Positions 1 to 8,265 are shown, numbered from the stretch's first letter. The stretch is 64,000 nucleotides of DNA from Thermaerobacillus caldiproteolyticus (GCF_013761245.1 NZ_JACDUT010000004.1:124001-188000), one strand, 5' to 3'. Notes: a model not told the origin generated them from the sequence alone. Program-made: numbers and translations.

Positions 1-65
1 TCCGTATTGTCATAGCTATGAAGTGATAAGGCAAGTGTGACAACATGAAAAAGGGGGAGGCATCT

Positions 66-932
66 GTGGCATATAAATTGCTTGCTCTCAATATTGATGG
101 CACGATTTTGAAAAATAACGGTCGTCTGCCAAAAGAAACGAAAGAAGCGGTCGAGTTTGTAAAGAAAAAAGGGGTTTATGTGACACTAATAACGAGCCGG
201 AACTTATTAGCGGCGCGAAAAATCGCCAAAGCGTTAAAACTAGATAGCATGCTTATTACATTTCAAGGAGCGATCATTGGAAAATCATTGAATGAGAAAA
301 TATACGAAGCAGTTATCCCTGAAGAACGTACGTTTAATATTGTTCAAGTATTGGAAAATTTCTCTTGCAATATTCGCTTAATGCATGAACGATATTCGAT
401 CGGCAATCGGAAAAAAGTTCAAAAAGATCTAGTGGCTAAAACAGTATTGTCGTCAGGGGATCCATTTTTTTATCCAACACAATTTGTTGATTCTCTCGGT
501 GATGTGCTGCGCGATGATCCGTTAACTGTTCCTAAAATCGATGTATATTTTGCAAATGGGAAAGAAAGACAGGAAGCTGCTGCAGTGTTAAGGGAAGCCT
601 TTCCGAATATTGAGATCATTATGCAACCGAACAGAAAGATGGAAATTGTGCCGCAAGGGGTGTCGAAGTTAGCGGGATTAAGACGACTCGGAAATCATTT
701 AGGAATTTTATTGAACGAAATGGTTGTTATTGGCGATGGAATTGATGATATTCCGGCGATTGAGGCAGCAGGCTTAGGAGTGGCGATGGGGAATGCTCCG
801 GCGGAAGTGAAAAAAGTCGCCGACTGGGTGACACGCTCTAACGAACAGCTCGGCGTGGCGTATATGATTAAAGAACATTTCCGAAAACAACAACGTCCAG
901 AGTTTTTACGAAAACTAAAAATGAAGCGTTAG
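66..932 (+). CDS. yhaX: HAD superfamily Cof-type protein YhaX
   Basis: A 288-residue member of the HAD superfamily, Cof/type IIB group, which are usually phosphatases on small phosphorylated metabolites. I chose the GTG at 66 because AAGGGGGAGG lies at 51-60 with ideal spacing; an ATG at 45 has no such site. Motif I near the N-terminus reads NIDGT where the family has DxDGT, so the residue that is normally the Asp nucleophile is Asn. Motif II (TSRN) and a late GDGIDD motif IV are visible, with a cap region between them. Length and position just before hemZ match B. subtilis YhaX, which is reported as stress- or sporulation-linked. With the nucleophile changed, phosphatase activity is doubtful; a binding or altered role is inference. 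Confidence 0.85.
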   Translation: MAYKLLALNIDGTILKNNGRLPKETKEAVEFVKKKGVYVTLITSRNLLAARKIAKALKLDSMLITFQGAIIGKSLNEKIYEAVIPEERTFNIVQVLENFSCNIRLMHERYSIGNRKKVQKDLVAKTVLSSGDPFFYPTQFVDSLGDVLRDDPLTVPKIDVYFANGKERQEAAAVLREAFPNIEIIMQPNRKMEIVPQGVSKLAGLRRLGNHLGILLNEMVVIGDGIDDIPAIEAAGLGVAMGNAPAEVKKVADWVTRSNEQLGVAYMIKEHFRKQQRPEFLRKLKMKR

Positions 933-939
933 GTAAAAG

Positions 940-970
940 GCTGGGAGCGTCGAGCCCAGCTTTTATTTTC
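940..970 (+). terminator. Rho-independent terminator of yhaX
   Basis: GCTGGG (940-945) pairs with CCCAGC (955-960) and is followed by TTTTATTTT. It lies 8 bases after the yhaX stop. Confidence 0.85.
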
Positions 971-989
971 ATATCTCGCTTTCTTTTTC

Positions 990-1246
990 GAGGAAAACTA
1001 TCTAGTTTCAGCTCCCAACCTTGTTTGCTTCTTGAATGAGTATCCATGCAACGCTTGCTTTAAGAATTAAAAAGTGATGATCGAGAGTTCGGAGAAAAGC
1101 CCAGTTCTCTCCGAAGTACAAGCATATCTACGGGGAAATAACATTTGTCTGTCGCGGGAACCGGGATGGAGACCTTTCACCGTTTGCACACAGGACGTGG
1201 ACAGTTTTTAGGAGAAATTGGGGCGCTTGCGCTTTTCTTAATACCG
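990..1246 (+). repeat. Dispersed non-coding repeat, copy A
   Basis: This gene-free stretch between yhaX and hemZ resembles two other intergenic stretches in the window (about 7722-7905 and 26075-26310). Shared blocks in order: TATCTAGTT, a CCCAACC-like run, TTTGCTTCTTGAAT, ATGCAACGCTTGCTT, a hairpin (TTCGGAGA 1088-1095 with TCTCCGAA 1108-1115), the loop motif AACATTTG (1140-1147) closed by ACGG/CTGT, and AGTTTTTAGGAGAAATTG (1203-1220). All three copies have the same orientation. No open frame is conserved between them, so an RNA or DNA element is more likely than a gene remnant. Its boundaries are approximate. Confidence 0.65.
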
Positions 1247-1260
1247 GAAATAATCGTCTC

Positions 1261-1290
1261 TTGACGAGTAATGAGGGCCTTCTGTACACT
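1261..1290 (+). promoter_or_regulatory. Possible hemZ promoter
   Basis: TTGACG (1261-1266) and TACACT (1285-1290) are 18 bases apart, about 40 bases before the hemZ start. The -35 is good and the -10 is mediocre, so this is a weak prediction. Confidence 0.35.
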
Positions 1291-1332
1291 TAAATAAGTT
1301 TGAAATGGAATTTGAAATGAAAGGTGATGTCG

Positions 1333-2826
1333 TTGCGTATTCAAATTAATGGGCTGCGAGATGTCGAACGATTTCAGCGCCCGCTTGAAGTCATTACCGA
1401 TTTATTTTTTGAAGAAAATGACGTATCGTTTGAGCCGGTTCATGATCCCGATATGATCGTGACGTTTTTATTAAATGGAGAAGACGTATGCGTTGTGCGC
1501 GGAACTCTTACAGCGAACGGAAACGTGTTGAAAGCGGAATATGAAAAAAATCTACGCCCATATACCGATGAGAAAGAGCGTTTTAAGCAAGTAAAAAATA
1601 CCGTTTTTCATGTATACTTGACGCTTATGCAACAATATACCGGGCTCATTCAGCATTGGGGAATTTTGACCGGTGTGCGCCCGGTGAAGTTGTTGCATCA
1701 AAAATTGCGATCAGGTCTGTCCAAAGAGGAAGCGCATCGCCAGCTTCGAGAAGATTATTTAGTGACGGAAGAAAAAATTCAGCTTATGCAACAGATCGTG
1801 GATCGCCAGCTAACTGTGGTTCCTGACTTATACGAACTAACGAATGAAGTAAGCATCTATATCGGCATTCCGTTTTGTCCGACGAAATGCGCGTATTGCA
1901 CATTTCCGGCGTACGCGATTAATGGACGCCAAGGCTCTGTTGATTCGTTTTTAGCCGGACTTCATTATGAAATGAGGGAAGTTGGACGGTTTTTAAAGGA
2001 GCGCGGCATTAACATTACAACGATTTACTATGGTGGCGGTACGCCAACGAGCATTACTGCGGAAGAAATGGATCGATTGTATGCGGAAATGTATGAGTCG
2101 TTTCCAAACGTGGATCGCGTCCGTGAAATTACCGTTGAGGCAGGGCGCCCTGATACGATTACTCCAGAGAAATTGAATGTGCTCAAAAAGTGGAACATTG
2201 ACCGCATTAGCATTAACCCGCAATCATACATTCAAGAAACGTTAAAGGCGATTGGACGCCATCATACGGTAGACGAAACGATTGAAAAATTCCATCTTGC
2301 CCGCAGCATGGGAATGAACAACATTAACATGGATTTAATCATCGGGCTTCCAGGGGAAGGAATCAATGAATTTAACCATACATTAGTGGAAACGGAAAAA
2401 TTAATGCCGGAGTCGTTGACCGTTCATACGTTGTCCTTTAAACGGGCGTCCGAGATGACGAAGAATAAAGAGAAGTATAAAGTCGCGGACCGTGACGAAA
2501 TCGGCGCGATGATGAAAGCGGCCCAAGATTGGACAAAGCAGCACGGCTATGTTCCTTATTATCTATATCGACAAAAAAATATTCTTGGCAATCTTGAAAA
2601 TGTCGGTTATGCGCTTCCGGGCCAAGAAAGCATTTATAACATTATGATCATGGAAGAACAGCAATCGATTATCGGACTTGGCTGCGGAGCATCGAGCAAG
2701 TTTGTTCATCCAAAGACACGAACTATTACGCGGTTTGCGAACCCAAAAGAACCGAAAGTGTATAACGAACATTTCGTCCACTATACGAACGAAAAGCTAA
2801 AAATGATGGAAGAGCTGTTTCGATAA
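1333..2826 (+). CDS. hemZ: Radical SAM coproporphyrinogen dehydrogenase-like HemZ
   Basis: A radical-SAM enzyme of the HemN/HemZ family, 497 residues, annotated in Bacillus as an oxygen-independent coproporphyrinogen III dehydrogenase-like protein of heme metabolism. The iron-sulfur motif CPTKCAYC (CxxxCxxC) sits near residue 180 and is followed by the SAM-binding glycine motif YYGGGTPTS. The N-terminal 170 residues are the extension that separates HemZ from HemN. I chose TTG 1333 because AAAGGTG (1320-1326) is at the right distance and the product begins MRIQINGL, matching the start I remember for B. subtilis HemZ; GTG 1324 and ATG 1327 overlap that ribosome site. The true substrate of HemZ in Gram-positive bacteria, which use the coproporphyrin route, is not settled. 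Confidence 0.92.
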   Translation: MRIQINGLRDVERFQRPLEVITDLFFEENDVSFEPVHDPDMIVTFLLNGEDVCVVRGTLTANGNVLKAEYEKNLRPYTDEKERFKQVKNTVFHVYLTLMQQYTGLIQHWGILTGVRPVKLLHQKLRSGLSKEEAHRQLREDYLVTEEKIQLMQQIVDRQLTVVPDLYELTNEVSIYIGIPFCPTKCAYCTFPAYAINGRQGSVDSFLAGLHYEMREVGRFLKERGINITTIYYGGGTPTSITAEEMDRLYAEMYESFPNVDRVREITVEAGRPDTITPEKLNVLKKWNIDRISINPQSYIQETLKAIGRHHTVDETIEKFHLARSMGMNNINMDLIIGLPGEGINEFNHTLVETEKLMPESLTVHTLSFKRASEMTKNKEKYKVADRDEIGAMMKAAQDWTKQHGYVPYYLYRQKNILGNLENVGYALPGQESIYNIMIMEEQQSIIGLGCGASSKFVHPKTRTITRFANPKEPKVYNEHFVHYTNEKLKMMEELFR

Positions 2827-2849
2827 GGTTTCTTGGAGCGGCTATCATG

Positions 2850-2882
2850 GGCTTCAGACAGATGTCTGAGGCCTATTTTTTG
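2850..2882 (+). terminator. Rho-independent terminator of hemZ
   Basis: GGCTTCAGACA (2850-2860) pairs with TGTCTGAGGCC (2863-2873), followed by TATTTTTTG. Confidence 0.85.
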
Positions 2883-2889
2883 TGGAAGC

Positions 2890-3235
2890 GTGGGGGGATT
2901 ACGCCTGGCTCCAGCATTCGAAAAGAAATCAGAAACAACGAAAAGAGCCATTGGTTGAACAGATTAGAAATGAGTATTTAAAAGTTCTGCAAAACCTGCG
3001 AAAGTCCAAAAATTACACAAAAGCTATGTAAATAAAGGATTCGTATGTCTCCAGAAACAACGGCTCGAATCATAAACGACGAGGGATTGGGAGCCATTGC
3101 TGTCCATAAATTCAAAGCTGCCACAAACAGTCATCATTACAACGTATATGCCCAATCTGCTGAAACAAAACTTTCAAAAAAGTGCGGATGACAGATATTA
3201 CGCGCATTCCTCCCTATAAAAATCAGGTTTCATTT
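2890..3235 (+). pseudogene. IS3-family transposase (OrfB) fossil
   Basis: Pieces of an IS3/IS150-type OrfB can be read across changing frames. They are AWLQHSK..., then LVEQIRNEYLK, then (E)SPKITQKL, then MSPETTARIINDEGLGAIAV followed by HKFKAATNSHH, then VRMTDITRIPPYKN. The last piece matches the VWVTDITYI block that carries the first catalytic Asp of the DDE domain. The order is that of intact IS3 OrfB proteins, but there are several frameshifts and stops, OrfA is gone, and nothing matches downstream of the first Asp. No terminal inverted repeats or target duplication could be made out. It is an old, dead insertion. Confidence 0.75.
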
Positions 3236-3434
3236 CTTTTTCCATACAATCGCCTTTTCTATGTAGTATTATTGCATTCTAATTCCTTTTGAAGTCGAGA
3301 AGAGAAACAAGAAAAATCCCTTGACATCCAAAGGAAGTGTCAGTCTTATGAGAAAGTTTGAATGCAACATAAAAATAATCAAAACGTGGTGATGTACCAA
3401 TAACCCCTTAAAGAAAATAAATTTAAGATTAATA

Positions 3435-3805
3435 TTAAAAAACTGTAACAATAATAAAGCAAAAAATAAAATATCCTAAATACTTAATTCTCTTAGGTAG
3501 AGTACTCAAATGGAATATATTCCCTTTGAATACTCTTCCCGCTTCAATTTTCTGTAAGTCTTCTATCGATGTAAATAATTTATCTTCGCCTACATTATGA
3601 AATTCTTCCGCCGATTGTGTCTCATGAATTTTTTTATCCCCACTTCCTTCAATATCATTTATTAATAGAATCTATTACCATAGTAAATAATTTTATTGAA
3701 GCTTTTTGGCTGAACTAGCCCATCTATTGTAATATCTGTAGTTGCTTCATGCATGAATGCTTGTTGATCTTTTTCAAAAGCAGTAGCATTTTTATTTTCC
3801 GTCAT
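3435..3805 (-). pseudogene. Broken gene for an unrecognised tail-anchored protein
   Basis: On the minus strand an ATG at 3805 opens a frame reading MTENKNATAFEKDQQAFMHE... and ending about 47 codons later (IIYYGNRFY, stop). In another frame the coding character resumes at once (NDIEGSGDKKIHETQSAEEF...) and runs to a stop at 3435. That second part ends in a hydrophobic helix (YLGYFIFCFIIVTVF). The simplest reading is one gene of about 120 codons broken by a frameshift and stop near 3660-3690. I do not recognise the family. There is only a weak ribosome site. Between 3806 and 3986 I see no gene. Confidence 0.45.
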
Positions 3806-3986
3806 TTTTAGAGCCTTTTCCTAGTACAGCATATTGATTGCACTATTCATCTTCTGAAATCTTTAAAGCAGAAATATAGTCTTTAAGGAGGGATTACTGA
3901 AAGAGGAACTTATAAACATAGCTAACTTTGTAAAAAATCTAGTGAAGCAAAGTCACTAGAATACCCGATTGCCCCCGCAGCAAATG

Positions 3987-4172
3987 TTAGCGATGGAAAA
4001 GGATGAGCTTGCCGCTTGATGATGTACAGCGATGTGTTTTATCGTAACAGTTATGTTCACGCAATTTTTGCTCACCAATTTTTTTTGCTTCTTCTTCATT
4101 TACGGCCTCAAACATTTCATCCAATAATTTTTCCCCGCTTTTATCAAATGCAGTTAGTGTAAAGAAAGGCAT
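3987..4172 (-). CDS. yhzD: YhzD-like small protein
   Basis: A 61-residue soluble protein starting MPFFTLTAFDKSGEKLLDE and ending SSSGKLILFHR. It fits the YhzD-like family of Bacillaceae (all about 61 residues), found beside the yhaQP genes; no function is known. The start at 4172 has a strong site, TAAGGAGG, eight bases upstream. It is divergent from yhaQ, with 154 bases between their starts. The family call rests on length, sequence feel and neighbourhood, so it is good but not certain. Confidence 0.75.
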   Translation of the reverse strand: MPFFTLTAFDKSGEKLLDEMFEAVNEEEAKKIGEQKLREHNCYDKTHRCTSSSGKLILFHR

Positions 4173-4326
4173 ATGCGTTTTCCTCCTTAGTCGAATGCTT
4201 CTTTGTGATTACTATTCTGCTATTTTTTTAATTTTCCTTCTAAATAATGAAACTTTTCGCTACAATAAAACGTGTAATAGAATGTTGGTAATTTTAGTTT
4301 TTATTAACAAAATTGGGGGAGTGAGA

Positions 4327-5226
4327 ATGAGTTTACGTTTGGAACATGTCACAAAGCGATTTGGCGATGTGACAGCAGTAAACGATGTCACACTAAGCAT
4401 TCCAGAAGGAGAAATGTTCGGATTCCTTGGAGCGAACGGAGCTGGGAAAACGACGACATTTCGCATGATTTTAGGATTGCTAGATCCGACTGAAGGGACG
4501 ATTACGTGGAACGGTCACGAAATTAATTACGCAAAGAGCCACTTAATCGGTTATTTGCCGGAAGAGCGCGGCTTGTATCCGAAATTAAAAGTGAAAGAAC
4601 AACTCATTTATTTAGGAAGATTGCGCGGTCTGAATAAGGAGGCCATTTTGAAAGAAATAGAATATTGGCTTGAGCGCTTTAAAGTACCGGAATACGCCGA
4701 AAAGCGGGTTGAGGAGCTGTCAAAAGGGAATCAGCAAAAAATTCAATTTATCGCTGCGGTATTACATAAGCCGAAGTTGTTAATTTTAGACGAGCCTTTC
4801 AGCGGACTTGATCCTGTAAATGTCGAATTGTTAAAGGAAGCCGTCATTGATTTAAAAAATAATGGCACAACGATCGTTTTTTCGAGCCATCGCATGGAAC
4901 ATGTTGAGGAGTTATGCGAGCATCTTTGCATTATGCATCGCGGCAAGCCGGTTGTTCACGGCGCTTTGAAAGAAATTAAACGGTCATTTGGCAAAAAGAA
5001 CATCATCATTCATGCTGATATTCCGCTTGATGAATTAAAAGATTTTCCGGGGGTTGTCAAAGCAAAAACAACAGCAGAAGGCATTCATTTGCAAATCGAA
5101 AGCGAAGACGTTTCCCAGCACATTCTTGCCCATATCGTTAACAAAGGCTTCATTCGTAAATTTGCATTGGAGGAACCTTCCTTAAATGATATTTTTATTG
5201 AAAAAGTAGGTGCGGCGTATGAATAA
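4327..5226 (+). CDS. yhaQ: ABC transporter ATPase YhaQ
   Basis: A 299-residue ATP-binding subunit of an exporter of the NatA type. Walker A is GANGAGKTT (about residue 40), the signature is LSKGNQQK, Walker B is LLILDEPFSG, and the switch histidine lies in SSHRMEHVEE. The C-terminal 90 residues are the DUF4162-like tail of this subfamily. The ATG at 4327 follows GGGGGAG (4315-4321); an in-frame ATG at 4195 gives an implausible 44-residue leader. It overlaps yhaP by 8 bases, so the two are translationally coupled. B. subtilis YhaQP resembles the Na+ exporter NatAB, but the substrate is not established here. Confidence 0.9.
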   Translation: MSLRLEHVTKRFGDVTAVNDVTLSIPEGEMFGFLGANGAGKTTTFRMILGLLDPTEGTITWNGHEINYAKSHLIGYLPEERGLYPKLKVKEQLIYLGRLRGLNKEAILKEIEYWLERFKVPEYAEKRVEELSKGNQQKIQFIAAVLHKPKLLILDEPFSGLDPVNVELLKEAVIDLKNNGTTIVFSSHRMEHVEELCEHLCIMHRGKPVVHGALKEIKRSFGKKNIIIHADIPLDELKDFPGVVKAKTTAEGIHLQIESEDVSQHILAHIVNKGFIRKFALEEPSLNDIFIEKVGAAYE

Positions 5227-6457
5227 ATTTTGGATTATTCTTTGGCATACGTATGTGACAAAACTAAAGGCGAAATCGTTTATCATTACAACAATTATTA
5301 CAAGTTTGCTTGTGTTTGCGTTGACGAATTTGAATCATATTATTGAATTTTTTAATAAAGACGAAAAGAAGACGGTAGGTGTCATCGATCAAACAGGGAC
5401 GCTTTACGAGCCATTACAAATGCAACTAAAGAAAAGCGGGGAAAGCGATATTCGGCTTCAATCGTTTACCGGTTCCGAAGACGAAGCAAAAAAGAACGTT
5501 CAGCGAGGAAAATGGGATGCTTTTCTTTCCCTTGCTTATGATGACAAACAACTGCCTAAAGCGACGTATTACGCAAACACGATTGCTGATAGCGATACAC
5601 CAAATAAGCTTGAGCAATCACTTCAGCAAGTAAAAACCGCGTTAGCCACTGCTAAAATCGGTTTGAAACCAGAGCAAGTGACTCAGTTATACGAATCGGT
5701 TCCATTTCATAAAGTAGCGTTAGAGAAAAACGCAAAGACAGAGGAAGAGCTGAATCAGGCGCGCGGTCTTGTCTACATTTTGCTATTTGCAATGTACATG
5801 TTCGTGCTTATGTACGGAGGAATGATCGCTTCAGAAGTAGCGACAGAAAAATCGTCGCGCGTCATGGAGATTTTAATTTCAAGCGCTCCGCCGGTACAGC
5901 AAATGTTTGGAAAAATCATTGGGGTCGCTTTAGTAAGTTTGACGCAATTTATTGTTTTGTTTGCAATTGGTTTTAGCTCGCTCAAAAGCAGCGGAAAGGA
6001 ATTGTTGCAGTTTCTTGGGTTTGAACACATTCCGATTTCTACGTTTGTGTATGCAGTTATCTTTTTCCTGCTTGGCTATTTTTTATACGCCACGTTATTT
6101 GCGGTACTTGGCTCTCTAGTCAGCAGGGTCGAAGAAGTGCAGCCGATGATTACACCGGTGACATTGCTTGTCGTCGCCGCCTTCTTTATCGCGATGTTTG
6201 GTCTTAATGCACCGGAATCTTCATTCATTACCGCAACATCGTTTATTCCGTTTTTTGCGCCGATGATCATGTTTTTGCGCGTTGGCATGCTGCCGGTTCC
6301 GTTTTGGGAAATTGCTGTTAGCCTTGCTTTATTAATCGTTACCATTGGACTGTTTGCCTTTTTCGGGTCAAAAATTTATCGCGGCGGAGTATTGATGTAC
6401 GGAAAATCAACCTCACTCAAAGATATTAAAAAAGCGATTCAATTAACGAAAAAATAA
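5219..6457 (+). CDS. yhaP: ABC-2 type permease YhaP
   Basis: A 412-residue membrane partner of YhaQ, of the NatB/ABC-2 type. One membrane helix near residues 18-38 is followed by a long extracytoplasmic domain (about 40-180). A C-terminal bundle of five or six helices follows, including the [21 protein letters not shown] stretch typical of ABC-2 permeases. The ATG at 5219 lies inside the end of yhaQ (8-base overlap), with a weak AGGTG upstream. A three-codon longer GTG start at 5210 is possible. In B. subtilis yhaO and yhaN lie between this gene and yhaM; here they are absent. Confidence 0.9.
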   Translation: MNKFWIILWHTYVTKLKAKSFIITTIITSLLVFALTNLNHIIEFFNKDEKKTVGVIDQTGTLYEPLQMQLKKSGESDIRLQSFTGSEDEAKKNVQRGKWDAFLSLAYDDKQLPKATYYANTIADSDTPNKLEQSLQQVKTALATAKIGLKPEQVTQLYESVPFHKVALEKNAKTEEELNQARGLVYILLFAMYMFVLMYGGMIASEVATEKSSRVMEILISSAPPVQQMFGKIIGVALVSLTQFIVLFAIGFSSLKSSGKELLQFLGFEHIPISTFVYAVIFFLLGYFLYATLFAVLGSLVSRVEEVQPMITPVTLLVVAAFFIAMFGLNAPESSFITATSFIPFFAPMIMFLRVGMLPVPFWEIAVSLALLIVTIGLFAFFGSKIYRGGVLMYGKSTSLKDIKKAIQLTKK

Positions 6458-6488
6458 GGCCTTGCGCATGCAAGGTCTTATTTTTTGC
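6456..6488 (+). terminator. Terminator of yhaQP
   Basis: AAGGCCTTGC (6456-6465) pairs with GCAAGGTCTT (6470-6479), followed by TATTTTTT. It starts within the yhaP stop codon. Confidence 0.88.
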
Positions 6489-6546
6489 CCGCGCCCGAGT
6501 ATGGTATACTAAAATATACGCAAACATGGAAACGGAGGAGAGGGGT

Positions 6547-7494
6547 TTGGCAAAAGGCATTATTCATTATGAAGTCGGCGAACAAGTCGATGTATATTTG
6601 CTTATTAAATCAGTGACAAAAGGAATTGCCAGTAACGGGAAACCGTTTTTAACTCTTATATTACAAGACAAAACTGGGGAAATCGAGGCAAAGTTATGGG
6701 ACGCCTCTCCAGAGGATGAAAGTGTATATGTACCGGAAAGTATTGTGAAAGTATTCGGAGATATTAGCAATTATCGCGGACGTACGCAATTGAAAATTCG
6801 CAACATTCGTCCCGTTCATCAGAACGACCCTGTGCGCGTCACCGATTTTCTTGAAGTCGCGCCGTTGAAGCGGGATGAGATGATGGAAAAAATTACCCAG
6901 TACATTTTCAAAATGAAAAACCCGAACATTCAACGCATTACAAGACATTTATTAAAAAAATACGAACAAAGATTTTTCGACTATCCAGCAGCGACAAAAA
7001 ACCATCACGAATTTATTTCCGGTTTGGCGTACCATGTCGTGTCCATGCTTGATTTAGCCAAAGCGATTGCCAATCTTTATCCGTCGTTGGATAAAGACTT
7101 ATTATACGCCGGCGTGATTTTGCACGATCTCGGCAAAGTCATCGAACTATCGGGACCAGTTTCGACGTCGTATACGCTTGAAGGGAATTTGCTTGGACAT
7201 ATTTCGATTATGGTCAGTGAAATCAGTAAAGCAGCTGAGCATCTTGGGATTACCGGAGAAGAAGTCGTCGTATTGCAACATATGGTCCTAAGCCATCATG
7301 GCAAGGCAGAGTGGGGGAGCCCGAAGCCGCCGATGATTAAAGAGGCGGAAATTCTTCATTACATTGACAATTTAGATGCGAAAATGAATATGATGGACCG
7401 CGCTTTGGAAAAAGTGAAACCGGGCGAATTTACAGAACGAATTTTTGCGCTTGATAATCGCTCGTTTTATAAACCGACATTTTCTCAGTCATAA
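6547..7494 (+). CDS. yhaM: 3'-5' exoribonuclease YhaM
   Basis: A cytoplasmic 3'-to-5' exoribonuclease, 315 residues, acting on RNA and single-stranded DNA. The N-terminal OB fold (about residues 10-90) precedes an HD metal-dependent domain with [20 protein letters not shown] and the late [11 protein letters not shown] block. I chose TTG 6547 because GGAGGAG (6534-6540) is well placed and the product then begins [15 protein letters not shown], like B. subtilis YhaM. The ATG at 6526 would put that ribosome site inside the gene. It stands alone between the yhaQP terminator and a gene-poor stretch, without the yhaNO partners seen upstream in B. subtilis. Confidence 0.93.
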   Translation: MAKGIIHYEVGEQVDVYLLIKSVTKGIASNGKPFLTLILQDKTGEIEAKLWDASPEDESVYVPESIVKVFGDISNYRGRTQLKIRNIRPVHQNDPVRVTDFLEVAPLKRDEMMEKITQYIFKMKNPNIQRITRHLLKKYEQRFFDYPAATKNHHEFISGLAYHVVSMLDLAKAIANLYPSLDKDLLYAGVILHDLGKVIELSGPVSTSYTLEGNLLGHISIMVSEISKAAEHLGITGEEVVVLQHMVLSHHGKAEWGSPKPPMIKEAEILHYIDNLDAKMNMMDRALEKVKPGEFTERIFALDNRSFYKPTFSQS

Positions 7495-7669
7495 GAGAGT
7501 TTTTTTATGTTTCAAAACACAAGAAAAGGGGTACATATAATGTAACGTCCTGAAAAAGCGGACTAGGCATGATTGAATCAGCAGTTGAAATGATGCAGGC
7601 AGCGGAATGTGAAAGAGGAGCTTCAACAGGTATAAAAAGAAAAAACGAATAAACATTGCGTTGTCCCTG
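7495..7669 (+). other. Gene-free stretch, possibly a decayed short gene
   Basis: A GGGG-type ribosome site runs into ATG TAA, and helix-like coding fragments follow in two frames (MIESAVEMMQAAECERG, and NVKEELQQV with a stop before KEKTNK). It ends at a perfect terminator hairpin. This looks like a short gene of unrecognised family that has lost its frame, or the body of a small RNA. Confidence 0.3.
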
Positions 7670-7710
7670 CAAGAAAGAGGCGGTCAATTCGACCGCCTCT
7701 TTCTTGTTAT
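7670..7710 (+). terminator. Strong 16-bp terminator hairpin with no intact gene before it
   Basis: CAAGAAAGAGGCGGTC (7670-7685) pairs perfectly with 7691-7706 around the loop AATTC. The stem ends in TTTCTTG on the plus strand and its A-run could serve the minus strand. It lies 175 bases after yhaM with no intact gene between. Confidence 0.75.
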
Positions 7711-7721
7711 ATCATAAAAAA

Positions 7722-7905
7722 CCGCCTATCTCCAGAGACCAACCCGTTTGCTTCTTGAATCGGCAGCGATACAACACTTGCGCAAAGCATGGCTGTAATC
7801 GGAAAGGTTCGACAGTTTGAGGACAAATCATCCTCTTGGGATGCAATCCCCCTTGCGGGTAAAGAACATCTGCCCGTCATCCTGAGAGGACACTTGTGTT
7901 TTTCT
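7722..7905 (+). repeat. Dispersed non-coding repeat, copy B
   Basis: It shares with copies A and C the blocks CCTATCT, ACCAACCC, GTTTGCTTCTTGAAT, a TACAACACTTGC run with AAAGCATGGCT, a hairpin (GAGGA 7819-7823 with TCCTC 7831-7835), and AACATCTG (7865-7872) in the loop of CGGG/CCCG. It lacks the AGTTTTTAGGAGAAATTG block at its 3' end, so it is shorter or decayed. It ends about 70 bases before yhaL. Confidence 0.6.
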
Positions 7906-7972
7906 TACGAATATCCTTATTGTTTGCTGCGTATAGTGTAGTAAGACAAGCTGAAAAAAAGGGGGCGTGATT

Positions 7973-8161
7973 ATGTTCAGTTTACCATGGTGGATTTATT
8001 TAGTTGTTGCCGGAATTATTTTTAGCGGTTATATGACGGTGCGAACAGCCGCCAAAGAAAGAGAAATTGACGAAGCATTTATTGAAAAAGAAGGGGAAAT
8101 TTATATGGAGCGGATTCGAAAGGAACGAGAGCGGCGCCAGAGAGAAGCGAAGTCCTTGTAA
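7973..8161 (+). CDS. yhaL: Small membrane-anchored protein YhaL
   Basis: A 62-residue protein with one N-terminal membrane helix (PWWIYLVVAGIIFSGYMTV) and a highly charged cytoplasmic helix (FIEKEGEIYMERIRKERERR). This is the plan of B. subtilis YhaL, a sporulation-linked protein encoded near prsA. ATG 7973 sits seven bases after AGGGGG (7960-7965); the in-frame GTG at 7967 is too close to that site. Its stop codon lies in the loop of the following terminator. Molecular function is unknown. Confidence 0.8.
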   Translation: MFSLPWWIYLVVAGIIFSGYMTVRTAAKEREIDEAFIEKEGEIYMERIRKERERRQREAKSL

Positions 8162-8180
8162 ATCAAGGGCTTTTATTTTT
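8150..8180 (+). terminator. Terminator of yhaL
   Basis: AAGTCCTTG (8150-8158) pairs with CAAGGGCTT (8164-8172), with one G-T pair, followed by TTATTTTTT. The stop codon is in the loop. Confidence 0.8.
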
Positions 8181-8265
8181 TGAAAAATTTCCTTTATTTT
8201 TTTCTTTTTCGTGTTAGGATAATAGTAACTGTTATTCACTAAAGAGATAAAGCGGGGGATTGAAC

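Noticed and set aside
8180-8265. T-box leader before serC
   Set aside because: The space is too short and there is no T-box 14-mer or antiterminator.
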